Shown: positions 1 to 10,800 of the stretch, piece after piece
Layout: every line of letters begins with the position of its first letter
Numbering within the stretch: the stretch's first letter is position 1
Source of the DNA: Dipteronia dyeriana
Lineage: Eukaryota; Streptophyta; Magnoliopsida; Sapindales; Sapindaceae
Reading direction: 5' to 3'
Assembly (NCBI GenBank): GCA_032871835.1
Contig: CM065297.1
Location: 91,905,052 to 91,969,051 of the forward strand
DNA length: 64,000 nt
Made by a program: the position numbers and the translations under genes
The notes under the pieces: model-generated
Database searches by the model: none
What the model was told of the DNA's origin: nothing
What the model saw: only the letters and a program-made list of their open reading frames with translations

Positions 1-353
1 TAGTTCTTTTCATATTTTTCTCTCAAGGATTGATTTTGGGAGGAACAATAGTCAGCAATAAGGAAATCAAAATTATTTTTACTTATGACATTGATGGTCC
101 TGACAAGGGGTTCTGGTTCTAATATTTCAGTTAAGACTTGAGAGGGGGTTGGTGAAGTCTGGCCATGGCCTTGGTCATAGGAATGAATAGGTTGGGCTAT
201 CTGTTCCGGGGATTTTTGAACATGTGTCACATGTGTAAGGTTTTCAGGTCTGGGCATGGGCCTCCTTCTCCTTTGAACTAAATTGATAGGCTCACTCGAG
301 TCATCTTCTGCCCAAACACAGACTACTACCACTACGTCTGAACCAGACGGCAT
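1..353 (-). pseudogene. Inverted fragment of caulimovirid polyprotein (linker region before coat protein)
   Basis: The minus strand is open from an ATG at 351-353 to the left window edge (about 117 codons). The product is Pro/Gln/Ser-rich with a basic patch (QRRRRPMPRP) and ends near DFLIADYCSS. Seen: an uninterrupted frame with viral-type composition, lying head-to-head with the coat-protein frame that begins on + at about 283-345. Inference: it is the part of the same pararetrovirus polyprotein that normally lies between movement and coat protein, inverted by rearrangement. Its real N-terminus is not clear, because the first 15-20 codons overlap the + strand frame. It could instead belong to a second, inverted viral copy continuing left of the window. 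Confidence 0.5.
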
Positions 354-1020
354 TGATATTTTGTATTATACCATTTTGATGCAATTTGTAGGTAATCCTT
401 ATATTAATCAGGGAAAAGAATTTTTGAAAATCCAAAATTTAAAATGTAAAAAATTGAGTGATTTCAAATGGTATAAAAATATTTTCTTAACTAGAGTTTT
501 TCAAAGACTTGACAATGCCAATCCTTACTGGAAGGAAAAATTTATTTCTGGCCTTCCAAAACTATTTTCTAACAAAGTTAGAGACGAAATGGTTAGACAA
601 ATGGGATGGGCTGATTGGTCCCAAATTGATTTAAACATTTGGACTTATGGAGAAATCATTGCAGCAATTAATGTTGTTGCCCTTCAATTATGTAATGATC
701 TCAAACTTAAGAGCCAGTTTAAACAACAAAAATTGACAACTAGAAAAGAGCTAGGTTCATGGTGTGAACAGTTTGGTTTTGACAGATTACCTTCTCATAA
801 AAAGAAAACTAAGAAGCATCCTAAAATTAATTATAATTGGGCAAAACGCTACCCTTATAGAGTTGATAAAGATCGCAAGGCCAATAAGAAAGGAGATATT
901 ATATGGTCCCCTAAGAAATCCAAAGATATTTCCCCTAAAAAGAAATCTTATTACAAAAAGACCAACAAATGCTTTAAGTGTGAAAAAGAAGGACAATACG
1001 CTAACAAATGTCCTGACTAA
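283..1020 (+). pseudogene. Endogenous caulimovirid coat-protein domain with zinc knuckle
   Basis: Capsid/nucleic-acid-binding section of a Caulimoviridae polyprotein. The middle (about residues 25-150) has the aromatic and helical pattern of plant pararetrovirus coat proteins. It is followed by a Lys-rich stretch (residues 170-230) and a C-terminal zinc knuckle CFKCEKEGQYANKC at about residues 229-242. The knuckle is CX2CX4QX4C: the expected His is Gln. The frame stops at 1018-1020 (TAA), but the same frame continues into the next entry, so this is an in-frame stop. The ATG at 283 is probably not the native start, since the first ~20 residues overlap the inverted junction. Protease and RT sections follow in the usual viral order. 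Confidence 0.8.
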
Positions 1021-2059
1021 AAGAAAAAAATTAATAGCTTAGACTTAGACGACCAGGTCAAAGAGAAAATATTACAAGTTTTATACATGGATTCTGACCA
1101 TTCATCATCATCCTTATCTGATAATGAAATTTTAGTTATTAATGAATCATCCTCAGATTCGGAAACATCTTCATCCTCCTCTGAATCTGAACTAGGAACC
1201 CAGCCCTGTTTTTGCAAAGAGATAAATGTCCTTGATAGACAAGATTATTCTTTAATGATTAGCATGATTGATAGTATTGAAGACCCTATCCAAAAAGCTC
1301 AATATATCAGACCATTGCAACAAAAAATCACTAAAGAACCTTCTTTTGAACCTTCTTCTAGCAATAACAATAAACCTTTAAATAAAGCCAATCCTTTCAA
1401 AAATGCCCTTTTTGAAACCCCAGATTTCGAACAAATTGTTTTAGGAAAATTTCATACTAAATCCAGAAAAGTTACCATTCCAGACCTACAAAAAGAAATC
1501 GCTAATATAAAAGAAGAAATAAAAATTTGCAAGATCCACATACAAGAGTTACAAGTCATGAATGCCCTTAATAAACAATTCCCTAAAAGAACTCTTGAAA
1601 AAACTACTAACTTTAACAGTTCTGATGAGTCTGACAAAGAACCTGAAAATGAAGACCAACAAAACCTTTTAAGTCTATACCAGATTAATACCATACAAGA
1701 AGTAAGAATACAAAAATGGTTTGTTGAAATTGACATTAGAATTGCCTCCAATTATAATGTTCGTGCCTGCTCTTATTGACACAGGAGCTGACTTAAATTG
1801 CATTATAGAATCTCTAGTTCCTACTAAATATCTTCAAGCCACTACTGAGACTTTATATGGGGCTAACAAAATTAAGTTAGATATCAGATATAAGCTTGCT
1901 AATGCTAAAGTATGCAATAGTGGAGTTTGTTACAATAATGATTTTATTGTTGTTAAAACCCTTTCCCAAAATATAATTTTAGGGTTACCCTTTTTATACC
2001 TGATTTCTCCCTTCAAAGTCATTGCTGAAGGAATAGTCACAGAATATCTAGGAAAATAA
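1021..2059 (+). pseudogene. Endogenous caulimovirid Ser-rich linker and aspartic protease
   Basis: Continues the coat-protein frame after the stop at 1018-1020. An acidic, Ser-rich linker (about 1087-1200) is followed by a charged, probably helical stretch (about 1480-1560). Near 1730 the sense frame shifts from frame 1 to frame 2. In frame 2 the retroviral-type aspartic protease follows, with active-site motif LIDTGADLNC (first catalytic Asp codon 1778-1780) and a downstream ILGLPFLY motif. The protease cleaves the viral polyprotein in this family. A stop at 2057-2059 separates it from the RT frame, which is otherwise in register. Confidence 0.8.
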
Positions 2060-3672
2060 ATTTTATTCCCTTTTATTTTCCTTATCCTAGTAAGAGATTT
2101 AAACGTCTTAAGAGATAACAATATTTTCTTAGAAAATCCTATGACTACTGATAATTACATTGACATACTAACTAGAAAACAAAATCAATTGAACTTTCTG
2201 AAAGAGGATCTAGTTTTTCAAAGACAATAAGACAAATTGAAAGAACCTTCTATCCAAGAAAAAATAAAAGTTTTTAAAGAAAAATTAGAAAAAGAGGTGT
2301 GTTCTTCTTTACCAAATGCCTTTTGGGATAAGAAAAAACATATTGTTACTCTTCCATATACCAAAGACTTTAATGAAAAAGGTATCCCTACCAAGGCTAG
2401 ACCTACACAAATGTCCTCCAATTTAATTGATTATTGCAAAAAGGAAATACAGGATTTACTAGAGAAAAAATTAATCAGACCTTCTAAATCACCATGGAGT
2501 TGCCCTGCTTTCTATGTTCAGAAAAATACTGAAATAGGAGGAGTCCCGAGATTAGTAATCAATTATAAATCTTTAAATGATGCCCTACAGTGGATTAGAT
2601 ACCCTATTCCTAATAAATCAGACTTATTAAAAAGACTTTATGATTCCATTATTTTTTCAAAATTCGATATGAAATCAGGTTTCTGGCAAATTCAGATTGC
2701 TGAAAAAGACCGTTATAAAACAGCTTTCACTATCCTTTTTGGACAATATGAATGGAATGTTATGCCTTTTGGCCTCAAAAATGCCCCAAATGAATTCCAG
2801 TGTATTATGAATAATATATTCAATCCTTATTCTGAATTTTCAATTGTTTATATAGATAATGTATTAATATTTTCAAAAAATATTGACCAGCACTGGAAGC
2901 ACTTGGAAACATTTTTTAAAACTGTTAAACATCATGGGTTAGTAGTTTCAGCCCCAAAAATTACTCTTTTCCAAACTGATATCAGATTTCTAGGGCATAA
3001 TATCAAAAGAGGAACTATTATTCCAATTCAAAGGAGTTTAGATTTTGCTGATAAATTTCCAGATGAAATAAAAGATAAAAAACAATTACAAAGGTTTTTA
3101 GGATGTCTAAATTACATTTCCAATTTTTACAAAGAACTCAGTATTATTTGTAAACCTCTTTTCCAGAGACTAAAAACAAATCCTCTTCCTTGGACCAGTG
3201 AACATACTAAAGCCATTCAACACGTAAAAAATTATGTTAAAAAACTACCATGTATGACAATTTGCCACCCTACTGCCCCAAAAACTGTTGAAACTGATGC
3301 TTCAGATATTGGATATGGTGGGATTTTAAAACAAAAAATTAATGACAAAGAATGTCTTGTTAGGTATGTTTCGGGATCCTGGAACGATACCCAAAAGAAA
3401 TATTCGACTGTCAAAAAAGAAATATTAGCAATTGTCTTGACAATCCAAAAATTACAGGATGATTTGATAAATCAAAAATTTATTTTAAGAGTTGATTGCC
3501 AATCGGCAAAATTCATTTTGAAAAAGATGTGAAAAACCTTGCCTCTAAACAAATATTTGCTAGATGGCAAGCCCTTTTATCTGCTTTTGATTTTGATATT
3601 GAATATATTAAAGGGTCAGACAACAGTCTTCCACATTTTCTGACCAGAGAATTTGTACAGGGTGACAAATGA
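2060..3672 (+). pseudogene. Endogenous caulimovirid reverse transcriptase and RNase H
   Basis: Polymerase part of the pararetrovirus polyprotein; in the family it copies viral pregenomic RNA into DNA. An in-frame stop lies at about 2228-2230. RT motifs follow in order: KKLIRPSKSPWSCPAFYV, the RLVINYKSLN block, FDMKSGFWQI, the PFGLKNAP block, and YIDNVLIFS at 2849-2875. The last differs from the family's YxDD: the second catalytic Asp is Asn (codon 2858-2860). RNase H follows (TDASDIGYGGIL). Near 3527, in an A run, the frame shifts; the RNase H end continues in another frame to a TGA at 3670-3672. With stops, a frameshift and the active-site change, it is a dead copy. Confidence 0.9.
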
Positions 3673-4031
3673 CAAGTTTAAATAGAGGACGTGGTGGCCG
3701 AAGCCCTAGTGGCAGAGGCTCCATTAGATCTGGATCATCTGACCAAAGCACTAACTTATCAATATCGACTTATCATTCCTCCCCAAGAGGAAGCCATAAA
3801 GACAAATATGCGATCTCCCTAATATCTCAGCCTAAATCGCCCCATCAACTACCTATCCAATTCCCTCATTTGCCTCCTGCTGGGCCTTGCTCTAGTAGAA
3901 GCCCAAGTCAAAGCCTTATTCATACAACAAATATTTTTACTCCTTTGACAAGTGACAGCAGTTCTTTTAAAATTATTACTTCATCCAAAATCAGCCCTCA
4001 TTCTATTAAACAAGAAAAAATATTAGCCTAG
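3669..4031 (+). pseudogene. Downstream ORF of endogenous caulimovirid, N-terminal part
   Basis: Begins with an ATG that overlaps the polyprotein stop as ATGA (3669-3672), an arrangement compatible with coupled reinitiation. The product starts with an Arg/Gly/Ser-rich tail (RGRGGRSPSGRGS) and continues Ser/Pro-rich and low complexity for 120 residues to a TAG at 4029-4031. Plant pararetroviruses such as florendoviruses are known to carry a second ORF here; assignment to that genus is inference. Function is not recognisable from sequence; the basic Gly/Arg tail suggests nucleic-acid contact. Confidence 0.55.
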
Positions 4032-4052
4032 ACACAGCTCACAATCAGCCTT

Positions 4053-4668
4053 ACCAATCATAAATTACCCGACTTATTCTTACATCAACAAACCTTTCTT
4101 TGATCGGTTTTGTACTATGGAAGAATGTTTTCTTCATGACCAGTATTTTAAGGAGCCTAAACAACGTGCGGATGTTATTATTAACCCGCTGTTTGGCAGA
4201 ATTCCTGAAGACTTATCTAAGAGACATATTTTATGAATTCATTTTAGTTGACACTGATTTAATTTTTATATCAGACGTTTTTGACAAAATAGACAAAGAA
4301 AAACTCATTTTCAGAAAAATAAAGATTTGTAAAATCATTTACCTTGAACAATAGGGTAGGGACCCCAATTCTACTAGAAATTTCAGTAGAATTTTCCATG
4401 TATCTGATTTTTCCTACTGGGATTATATTGATGCATGGACTAAATTTCTTTACGGTCAAAACCCAGAAAATTCTCTTTCTTGATTTATCTATTTTGACAA
4501 AAATTTTAAAAATAGCCTACCAATTTGGTATCTGTATTGGGATAAATTTGGATATATCATTGAATTTTTATCGGCTCAGGTTAAGGAAAGCTATTCTTTT
4601 TGGATTGCTAACCTTAACAAACCTTACGATTGGAAAATTTGCCCAGACTTATTATCTATTTATATATA
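4053..4668 (+). pseudogene. Downstream ORF of endogenous caulimovirid, C-terminal part, broken
   Basis: No single long frame exists, but pieces of one protein can be read. From about 4053 one frame gives YINKPFFDRFCTMEECFLH and runs to a stop near 4230. After a disordered stretch, about 4380-4668 gives an aromatic-rich domain with SYWDYIDAWTKFLYG and IWYLYWDKFGYIIEFL, interrupted by one stop near 4480. The Trp/Tyr-rich pattern resembles the C-terminal domain of a plant pararetrovirus downstream ORF; that match is from memory and should be searched. The two long frames that can be read at 4100-4354 and 4344-4706 are in the wrong register. Confidence 0.45.
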
Positions 4669-4740
4669 TATCTATAAACATTCAATTAAAAATCTTCAAA
4701 TATTAACATTACATTCATCTATAAACTCACTTAATTAAAA

Positions 4741-6548
4741 AGTCCACTAGCGGAATGTGAACGAATATTAAGTACGGCAAGGTCTCTACATGGCTAATTT
4801 ATCAAAATTATTACATGGAAAAAAAAGGCTTTGGTTATCCTTTTAAGTAGAATTAAATAAGTACCGCATCAAGCTAGATAAGACTCGCGCATCGATCTTA
4901 GTCTCTCCGGATCATAATTGTCTGATGTTGCTAAATTTGCAATCATTGTGTCTGACACCAAGGACATACAAGACAAGCTAAATGTCAATGAATCCACATC
5001 CTCTGTAAGAGTATCTCTATATATGAAATGCTGTATGGCCTGTAGGAAATAAAAAAGGTAAAACAGTGATGGTAAAGTATATTTTTCTTTTCCCGATTTT
5101 ATATAACGCGAAAGACAAATAATATAGACTTCTTGTTCATAGCAATTTTGATTATAAAGCTTATTGGGAAATGTTTATTAGCTAGTCCTAAAACATGGAT
5201 AGATGATCTAAATCTCTTGGGGTTTCATGTTTTTTTCCTAAATAATTTTAATCAATGAACAAATTTTAATAGTTTTGACACTTCATTACACACCAACCAG
5301 GAACCTTTAACATACTAATGAGAATTAGGGACATACCGGAAAGTTGAAATATAACTTGGTTGGATTAATTGACACTGCTGAAGATCCTGAAAGACAAATG
5401 ATTTTGTAAGAGAAAGAGCTTAATCTGTGTAAGAAAACATAAATACATAAAGGATCAGCAACCATGAAAATACATAATAAACATGAAAACTGAAAAGATA
5501 ATTGAAGAAAAAATGAATTGACCAACTTGGGGAAGGTTCCAGCATTTTTCAAGCCGTTGCTATTATGCAAGTTGTTCTCTTGATAAAATTTGAGAAGTAT
5601 ACCTTTCTTGATGCATATGTTAATTAAGCTGATGTTACTTGGTTCTCACTGTCATAAACAATTAAATGAAGGCCTTGAGAATGCATGCAAATTAGTTAAA
5701 GGAGTGCTTTTGAATGCACTCATATCAAAATCCAAGCTTATAAATATATTTTAACTTTATCTTGAATGTAGTATTGATGCATGGAACAAACAGATACCTA
5801 AATATGATAATTTAATACAAGTATCTTTCAAGATACCTAGAATAATCATAGTTTTCATGAACACCACAAAATCGAGGCCGAAATAAATTGTTAAAAAGAA
5901 AAAAAGTGATGGAAACTGCCTCATTTATCTTTTACTCCTACATAAACTTTTTGAATGGCTTGCCCAAAACAATGCATGACACTGATAACACTGCAGAGTA
6001 TTTATTATAGAACTTCTTCTATCACAATTCAGAAAATGGTTTACTTAAAAAAAAAAACCAAAGAAGAAACAGAGATATGGATCTAGATCTTATCAACTTG
6101 ACATGCATGACGATAAATTGATGGCAACTAGGCATACTAATATGAGATTTATGCCTCAATCAAGGTAAGTCGTAATGAAGATACAATGCACAATGTTTAT
6201 ATATTTTTGATAAATGTGCCCATCTTATACTACATTCATGTACAGGAGAGGCATATGGATGCAAGTATAAAAGAGTGACATGATTCAAGTCATATTATTA
6301 AAATAACATGGACAGGCACAGAAGACAATACCCAACTTTTAAAAGACTTAAAGAAAACACAACCCTTGATAGGACAGACCTATAGAGCAGAGGAAAAGTA
6401 TGCAAGTAACTACTACTCTACAGTTAAAGCTTAATTGAGTTGAGTTTTGATGAGCAATTTATACTAGTATCCAAAAACAATAAATCTACACGCGAAAATG
6501 CTCTGCAATGCTTGAACAACAAAAGCTAGAGTAACAAAATAGTCAGAC
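4741..6548. other. AT-rich DNA without a confident gene
   Basis: No long open frame. On the minus strand there are small exon-like pieces with splice-like flanks: about 5336-5389 (acceptor TTTCAG, donor GTATGT) and about 4970-5042 (acceptor CCTACAG). They may belong to the same decayed gene as the AAA-ATPase-like exon at 6555-6690, but I could not assign their translations to a family. Confidence 0.35.
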
Positions 6549-6554
6549 TCTTAC

Positions 6555-6690
6555 CAACAGGTCCCAAGAGCAAAATAGGCTTACTTGCCGTTGTAAGGTT
6601 TCTCATGTGCTTGGAAACAATGCTTTAAGTGAACGTATGCATCACTCGTCAATAACACCCGAGTTCTCTCGCTGTCATTGCCATCATCAA
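6555..6690 (-). pseudogene. Exon relic of an AAA-type ATPase
   Basis: On the minus strand the sequence reads RVLLTSDAYVHLKHC and, after a one-base frameshift, SKHMRNLTTASKPILLLGPVG, followed at once by a splice donor (GT at 6553-6554). This matches the exon before and including the start of the P-loop region in the plant AAA-ATPase family containing Arabidopsis At1g64110, where text like LLTSAAYVHLK and ILLSGPA is conserved and an intron follows. Only this exon is recognisable and it is frameshifted, so it is a gene fragment. It may have been carried by the CACTA-like element whose end lies at about 7955. Confidence 0.6.
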
Positions 6691-6699
6691 AGAAAGAAC

Positions 6700-7500
6700 A
6701 CCATCAATATTACAAGAAACAATTATTCTAGCTAAACATCAGCATTAAATGTTAATATACATATGCTATGATTGCAGTTTTTTATAGAAAAAAAAACATT
6801 TAAGTATAAACCTTTGAAATTTTATATATTTAGTAGAAATTTACAGCCAAAATAACATATCAAAACGCCAACAAAATTCTATTGACTTATTAGAGTTCAA
6901 GACCTAAGAAAAATGAAGAAAAATTTATAATAAAACTTGTACAACACTGATTAATTATCAAAATGTAGATGCAAAATTATCATTCTAATAAAAAACTGTG
7001 CACAAAATTCTCGTATTATTACTTTAATAGAATCTATAATATTCCAAATAAATCAATTTGAACAGTTAGAGAAACATATATAAAAACAAACTTCAACTAT
7101 TCACATGTCACGCTTCAAACAAAATTGGAATTTTTTTAAAGTAAAACAAGAAATCAAGCCAAGAATTTCATGAAGATCACTTTTTAGATTCAATCATGAA
7201 AAATAACAAATTAAAAATTACCCTCATCTAAATCTAGAAAAAAAATTCAAAAATAAAAATAAAAAAACGTCTTTTTACATATAAAACCTCAATTTTTCTC
7301 TCAATATTGATCATAAAAGTGCTCAATTTTTTCACACAAAAAACGATAAACAATCATCAAAAACTCATTCATAAAAAAAAACACACTAGATTTATAACAA
7401 CAAGACACCTGGTATATCTTCCCCTCAAGATAATCACAGGTGGAAACATATCCTTCACCATTCGAAAAGCATAGGCAACAAATTTAGGGATAGAGTCATA
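6700..7500. other. AT-rich non-coding stretch
   Basis: Very A-rich on the + strand, with many short A runs and no open frame of note. I see nothing assignable. It could be intron sequence between the exon-like piece at 7508-7640 and the AAA-ATPase relic at 6555-6690. Confidence 0.4.
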
Positions 7501-7507
7501 GACTTAC

Positions 7508-7640
7508 CTAGACAACTTCAAGTGGCCTTCAAACACTTCGTCAGCTATGGCAATCTCCACCCTTAAATGATCGAGAGAACTGGCGGGGTGGGATTGGGTG
7601 AGAGGAGGTCGAAGAAGAGGAAGTCGTGGTAGTGATGTTA
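7508..7640 (-). pseudogene. Exon-like open stretch, unidentified
   Basis: The minus strand reads a coherent peptide ending SSLDHLRVEIAIADEVFEGH LKLSR just before a good splice donor (GTAAGT, GT at 7506-7507). The upstream part is Pro/Leu/Ser-rich, as in an N-terminal leader. It lies 0.8 kb upstream of the AAA-ATPase exon on the same strand and could be the first exon of that gene. I do not recognise the peptide; the coding call rests on donor quality and open frame only. Confidence 0.3.
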
Positions 7641-7675
7641 CGGTTTTTCAATTTCACTGTAGATAAAATTTATGG

Positions 7676-7955
7676 ATTTTTTTTATTACATATATATATT
7701 ATGTCAATAACCACATGCCCTAATATACTCATGGTTATTATAAATATATTCACCAAGGGCACACTAGCTGCCCGTTGTAATTAAAAATGATCGACCACTG
7801 GCATATAAGTGCCCGCGGTGGAAAAGCTTCCAAAAAAATACCAATCAAAGGCATTTAAAAGCCAATGATTGTTATTACTTATCTAACACGAGGCCGATAT
7901 GCCCGTTGTGAATGTCCTGTTATAGAATGCCCAATTTCTTGTAGGGATCAACCGT
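7676..7955. mobile_element. CACTA-like (En/Spm) subterminal region and terminus
   Basis: The right edge reads CCAATTTCTTGTAGGG. Its complement, CCCTACAAGAAATTGG, differs by one base from the common plant CACTA terminus CACTACAAGAAA. Inside are repeated, partly inverted copies of a GCCCGTTGT / AGTGCCC type motif (about 7769-7776, 7811-7818, 7897-7905), typical of CACTA subterminal repeats. The partner terminus was not found between 4700 and 7676, so the other end is lost, diverged or further left. Confidence 0.5.
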
Positions 7956-8457
7956 CTTCTTGTCTTAACATTTGATCACTTAACTTTTCATTTCAACTAC
8001 TTTCAGGGCTTCATCTGTTTCTATAAAGTTAAAGTTGGTGGCCTTTGATTTGCAATTCCCTTCATTGAGTTACAAAGACAAGTGATTATGTCTAGCTTGA
8101 TTGTCCATTGAGAAATCCACCTCTTCTTTTTTAATTTCTTCTTGATGCGAACTCGTGTCACATAGGTGGTTACCTACATAAACAATATATTCCAAGGAAT
8201 CTAGTTTGTCCCCATCTTCGCTTTTGTTACTATTATTATTTTTAAACTTATCAATAAAATTGTTAGTAGACAAATACCAAGAAGAAAATAGAGAATCACA
8301 TTCATGAATAACTTGAAGAATATCACATGCCTTTTTTGTTTTATCAAGAAGAAGTGGACAATCAACACAAACAATATAAGACTCAAGATTGTAATCCATA
8401 GCAAGTAAATCACCGTGAGTGTACCCCGAGATCTCACTAAGTGCAGTCTAATGACCC
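7956..8457 (-). mobile_element. Truncated internal region of LTR element A
   Basis: Sequence directly downstream (minus strand) of the tRNA-Met primer site at 8458-8470. It contains a 109-codon frame (8070-8399, -): hydrophilic, Asn/Asp/Glu-rich, with LLLDKTKKACDILQVIHECD; no gag, zinc-knuckle or pol motif is visible. The element is cut at about 7955 where the CACTA-like terminus begins. It may have been a non-autonomous LTR element or one whose gag lay beyond the break. Confidence 0.5.
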
Positions 8458-8470
8458 GCTCTGATACCAA
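8458..8470 (-). other. Primer binding site, tRNA-Met type, of LTR element A
   Basis: The minus strand reads TTGGTATCAGAGC immediately after the LTR end ...TTTTCA. TGGTATCAGAGC is the usual initiator-tRNA-Met complement of plant retrotransposons, and the one-base spacer is normal. This fixes LTR A as a 5' LTR of a minus-strand element. Confidence 0.8.
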
Positions 8471-10800
8471 TGAAAATGTACAAATGCGGTTAAATTACCA
8501 TAAGTTAACCTGGAAGGAGGTGAATAGGTTTTTACACCTTTTTCAATCCCTTGAAAACAAACTTACAGTTGTCCTTCTAACTAGCTTGAATAATAATTCT
8601 TAAGATAATAAAGTAAATGTAGATAAACAACGTGTATTATCAAACAAAGAATTGTCAAACAAGCTTACAAGTTGCTAGTTAAAGGATTATAATGAAACTA
8701 AAAAGCAAAAGATACTTGTGTTCTCGGTATTGTTCCGTATCTACAAGTACTCAATCAAACATAGTCATATACAAATAAATCTAAGTACACATAAAATGAA
8801 ATTTACAATTTTGATCGAATTAAGTGCTTGGGTATCACAAATTACCACAATCTTGTTTTTCAAGAATATCTAGAAAAGAAGATTGTGAAACTAGATATAT
8901 AAAAACATACACATATAAGTATATAAGAGAGATATGAAGAATTAACACATGGATTTTTTTAACATGGTAAAACCTCCAAGGAGGAAACATCCACGGGTTG
9001 AATACAACCATTAGGTACTTTTATTATTGGAAAATAGACAAGACATTCATCAAAAATGACCAACAAATGACACTCTATATTGGACTCGACGCCTACCCAA
9101 TCCCTATTGGTATATTGGAAATTCCTCAAAAGTTATCAACAAATGTCACACTTTCTATTGGACTCAACTTCTAACCAACACCATTAAGAAGTTGAAAATT
9201 CCTCAAGAGTGATCAACAAATGACACAATTTCTATTGGACTCTATCACATCTTAATATTAAGGGTCTACCAATACAAAGTCTACTTTCTATCTAAGGTAC
9301 CATTGCCTCTAGAAGTCTCTCTTGCTTGATTATTCAGACCTCACATCCTAATCAAGACTTCATACTTAGCTATCCGGTCTTCATGTGTCTTTTACAATGA
9401 CTTCATGTCTTTTACAAGGACTTCATAATGTGATCAATGAACGTAAAAATGCAAACAAGCACTCAATATATAATATGATGATCAACACATCCTATGAGAA
9501 CTAGACATATGCATGAAAGATCATAGAATAAATATTGTCTAGTTACTAATCATAAAACATATTCTAGAATCATGTGAAACACCACAAATACATTTAATTC
9601 TTAAAATCATTCATGTGACTAAAACTTGAATCAAAGCATATACACTAAGCACTTATTCAAGGTTTTAGTAACAAACACAAACAACACGCTAGGTTCATGA
9701 TATAAGATCAATCAAAGTTCTAGCAAAAACCTAAAGCATATTTTTTTCACAAAATTCAATCAAAATCAAAATAGCTCTAAAAACACAATCACATGTGCTA
9801 AATCAATAAATGTCGAATTAAAAGACTCTAGCACATATACAAACTATTTATTACCAAAAATCATTCAAAATGAAACACAAATAGTCCTAAATCAAAAGCT
9901 AGCACAAGATAATCCTCAAACACGTGAAAACATAGATTATAGAAAAACTTAACTTAACATGTGAGAATCTTTAATAGAGTTTAAAACTCTAATCAAAGTA
10001 TACACAATAAACATACATATATAGAAGAAGAAAACCCAAAGCAATTGAAAACTTTGAAGAACAAAATTCAAGTAATTTTTCAATTCCTTAGAGCAAAATG
10101 TACAATCCATTTTTTTTATGGAGAGCCACCAGAAAACTTGAATAAACGACCTCAAACCTTCTTGGATAGAGAATTGATAGACGAACAATCTCCAATTTGA
10201 ATTACTTGTATCAAAGTTCAAATGAGAAAGTTATGGTGTTTGGAAGATGAGAAAGTTTGACAGAAAATTTTCTATACAAGTGTTTTTAATTTTTCTTCTT
10301 GAAATGAAAAGTGAGAGGGAGAGAGGTTTTAAAGGGAGGGAGAGTGATGTGGAAAGAAGCCAATTGAAGGTGCCAAAGGCCTTTTCTCCACCTCACTGGC
10401 TCGGGTTGGTTCGGGTTGGCCCGTGGGCAGTAGAGGTTGCAACCGAGATGGTCAGGCGTCATATCGAGGAAGTGAGTCCTAGAACATGCAATTTATAAAA
10501 TTTGTCAATTAAAGTCTAATGCATGAGCATTCAATATCAAGTGTGTAAATGTGTTATACAAATTGAGCACAATGATACAAGGACATATATGGATACAATG
10601 TGTGTGTGTGTGTGTGTCTAAGCCTTATATGAGAAATGAGGTCTAAATATACCTGTTGAGCAGTGAAGCACACTTATCTTTAAAGACTTAATCTTACTTG
10701 ATAAGTTGTCTTATCTTCTTTGAAGCTTGAATCATCATCAATCTAAGACAACTAATAAATACATGTGAAACATTGTATTGATATGGAATTAATACCAACA
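8471..10800 (-). repeat. 5' LTR 'A' of a minus-strand LTR retrotransposon (about 2.3 kb)
   Basis: On the minus strand it starts TGTTGGTATTAATTCC (at 10800) and ends ...TTTTCA (at 8471), directly followed by a primer site. It has no coding content; frames such as 9949-10221 and 10247-10498 are chance. It carries a (TG)n tract at 10600-10618 and a GC-richer segment at 10380-10470. A diverged copy in the opposite orientation (LTR B) starts at about 23724. The motif AACCTCCAAGGAGGAAACAT near 8968 is shared in form with other LTRs in this window. Confidence 0.75.

Noticed and set aside
1..4700. A Ty3/gypsy origin for the first RT
   Set aside because: A coat-protein-type domain with zinc knuckle upstream, absence of integrase after RNase H, and a downstream ORF fit a pararetrovirus better.
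4100..4706. Two plus-strand frames (4100-4354, 4344-4706)
   Set aside because: The viral-type aromatic motifs are read in different frames; these are shadows.
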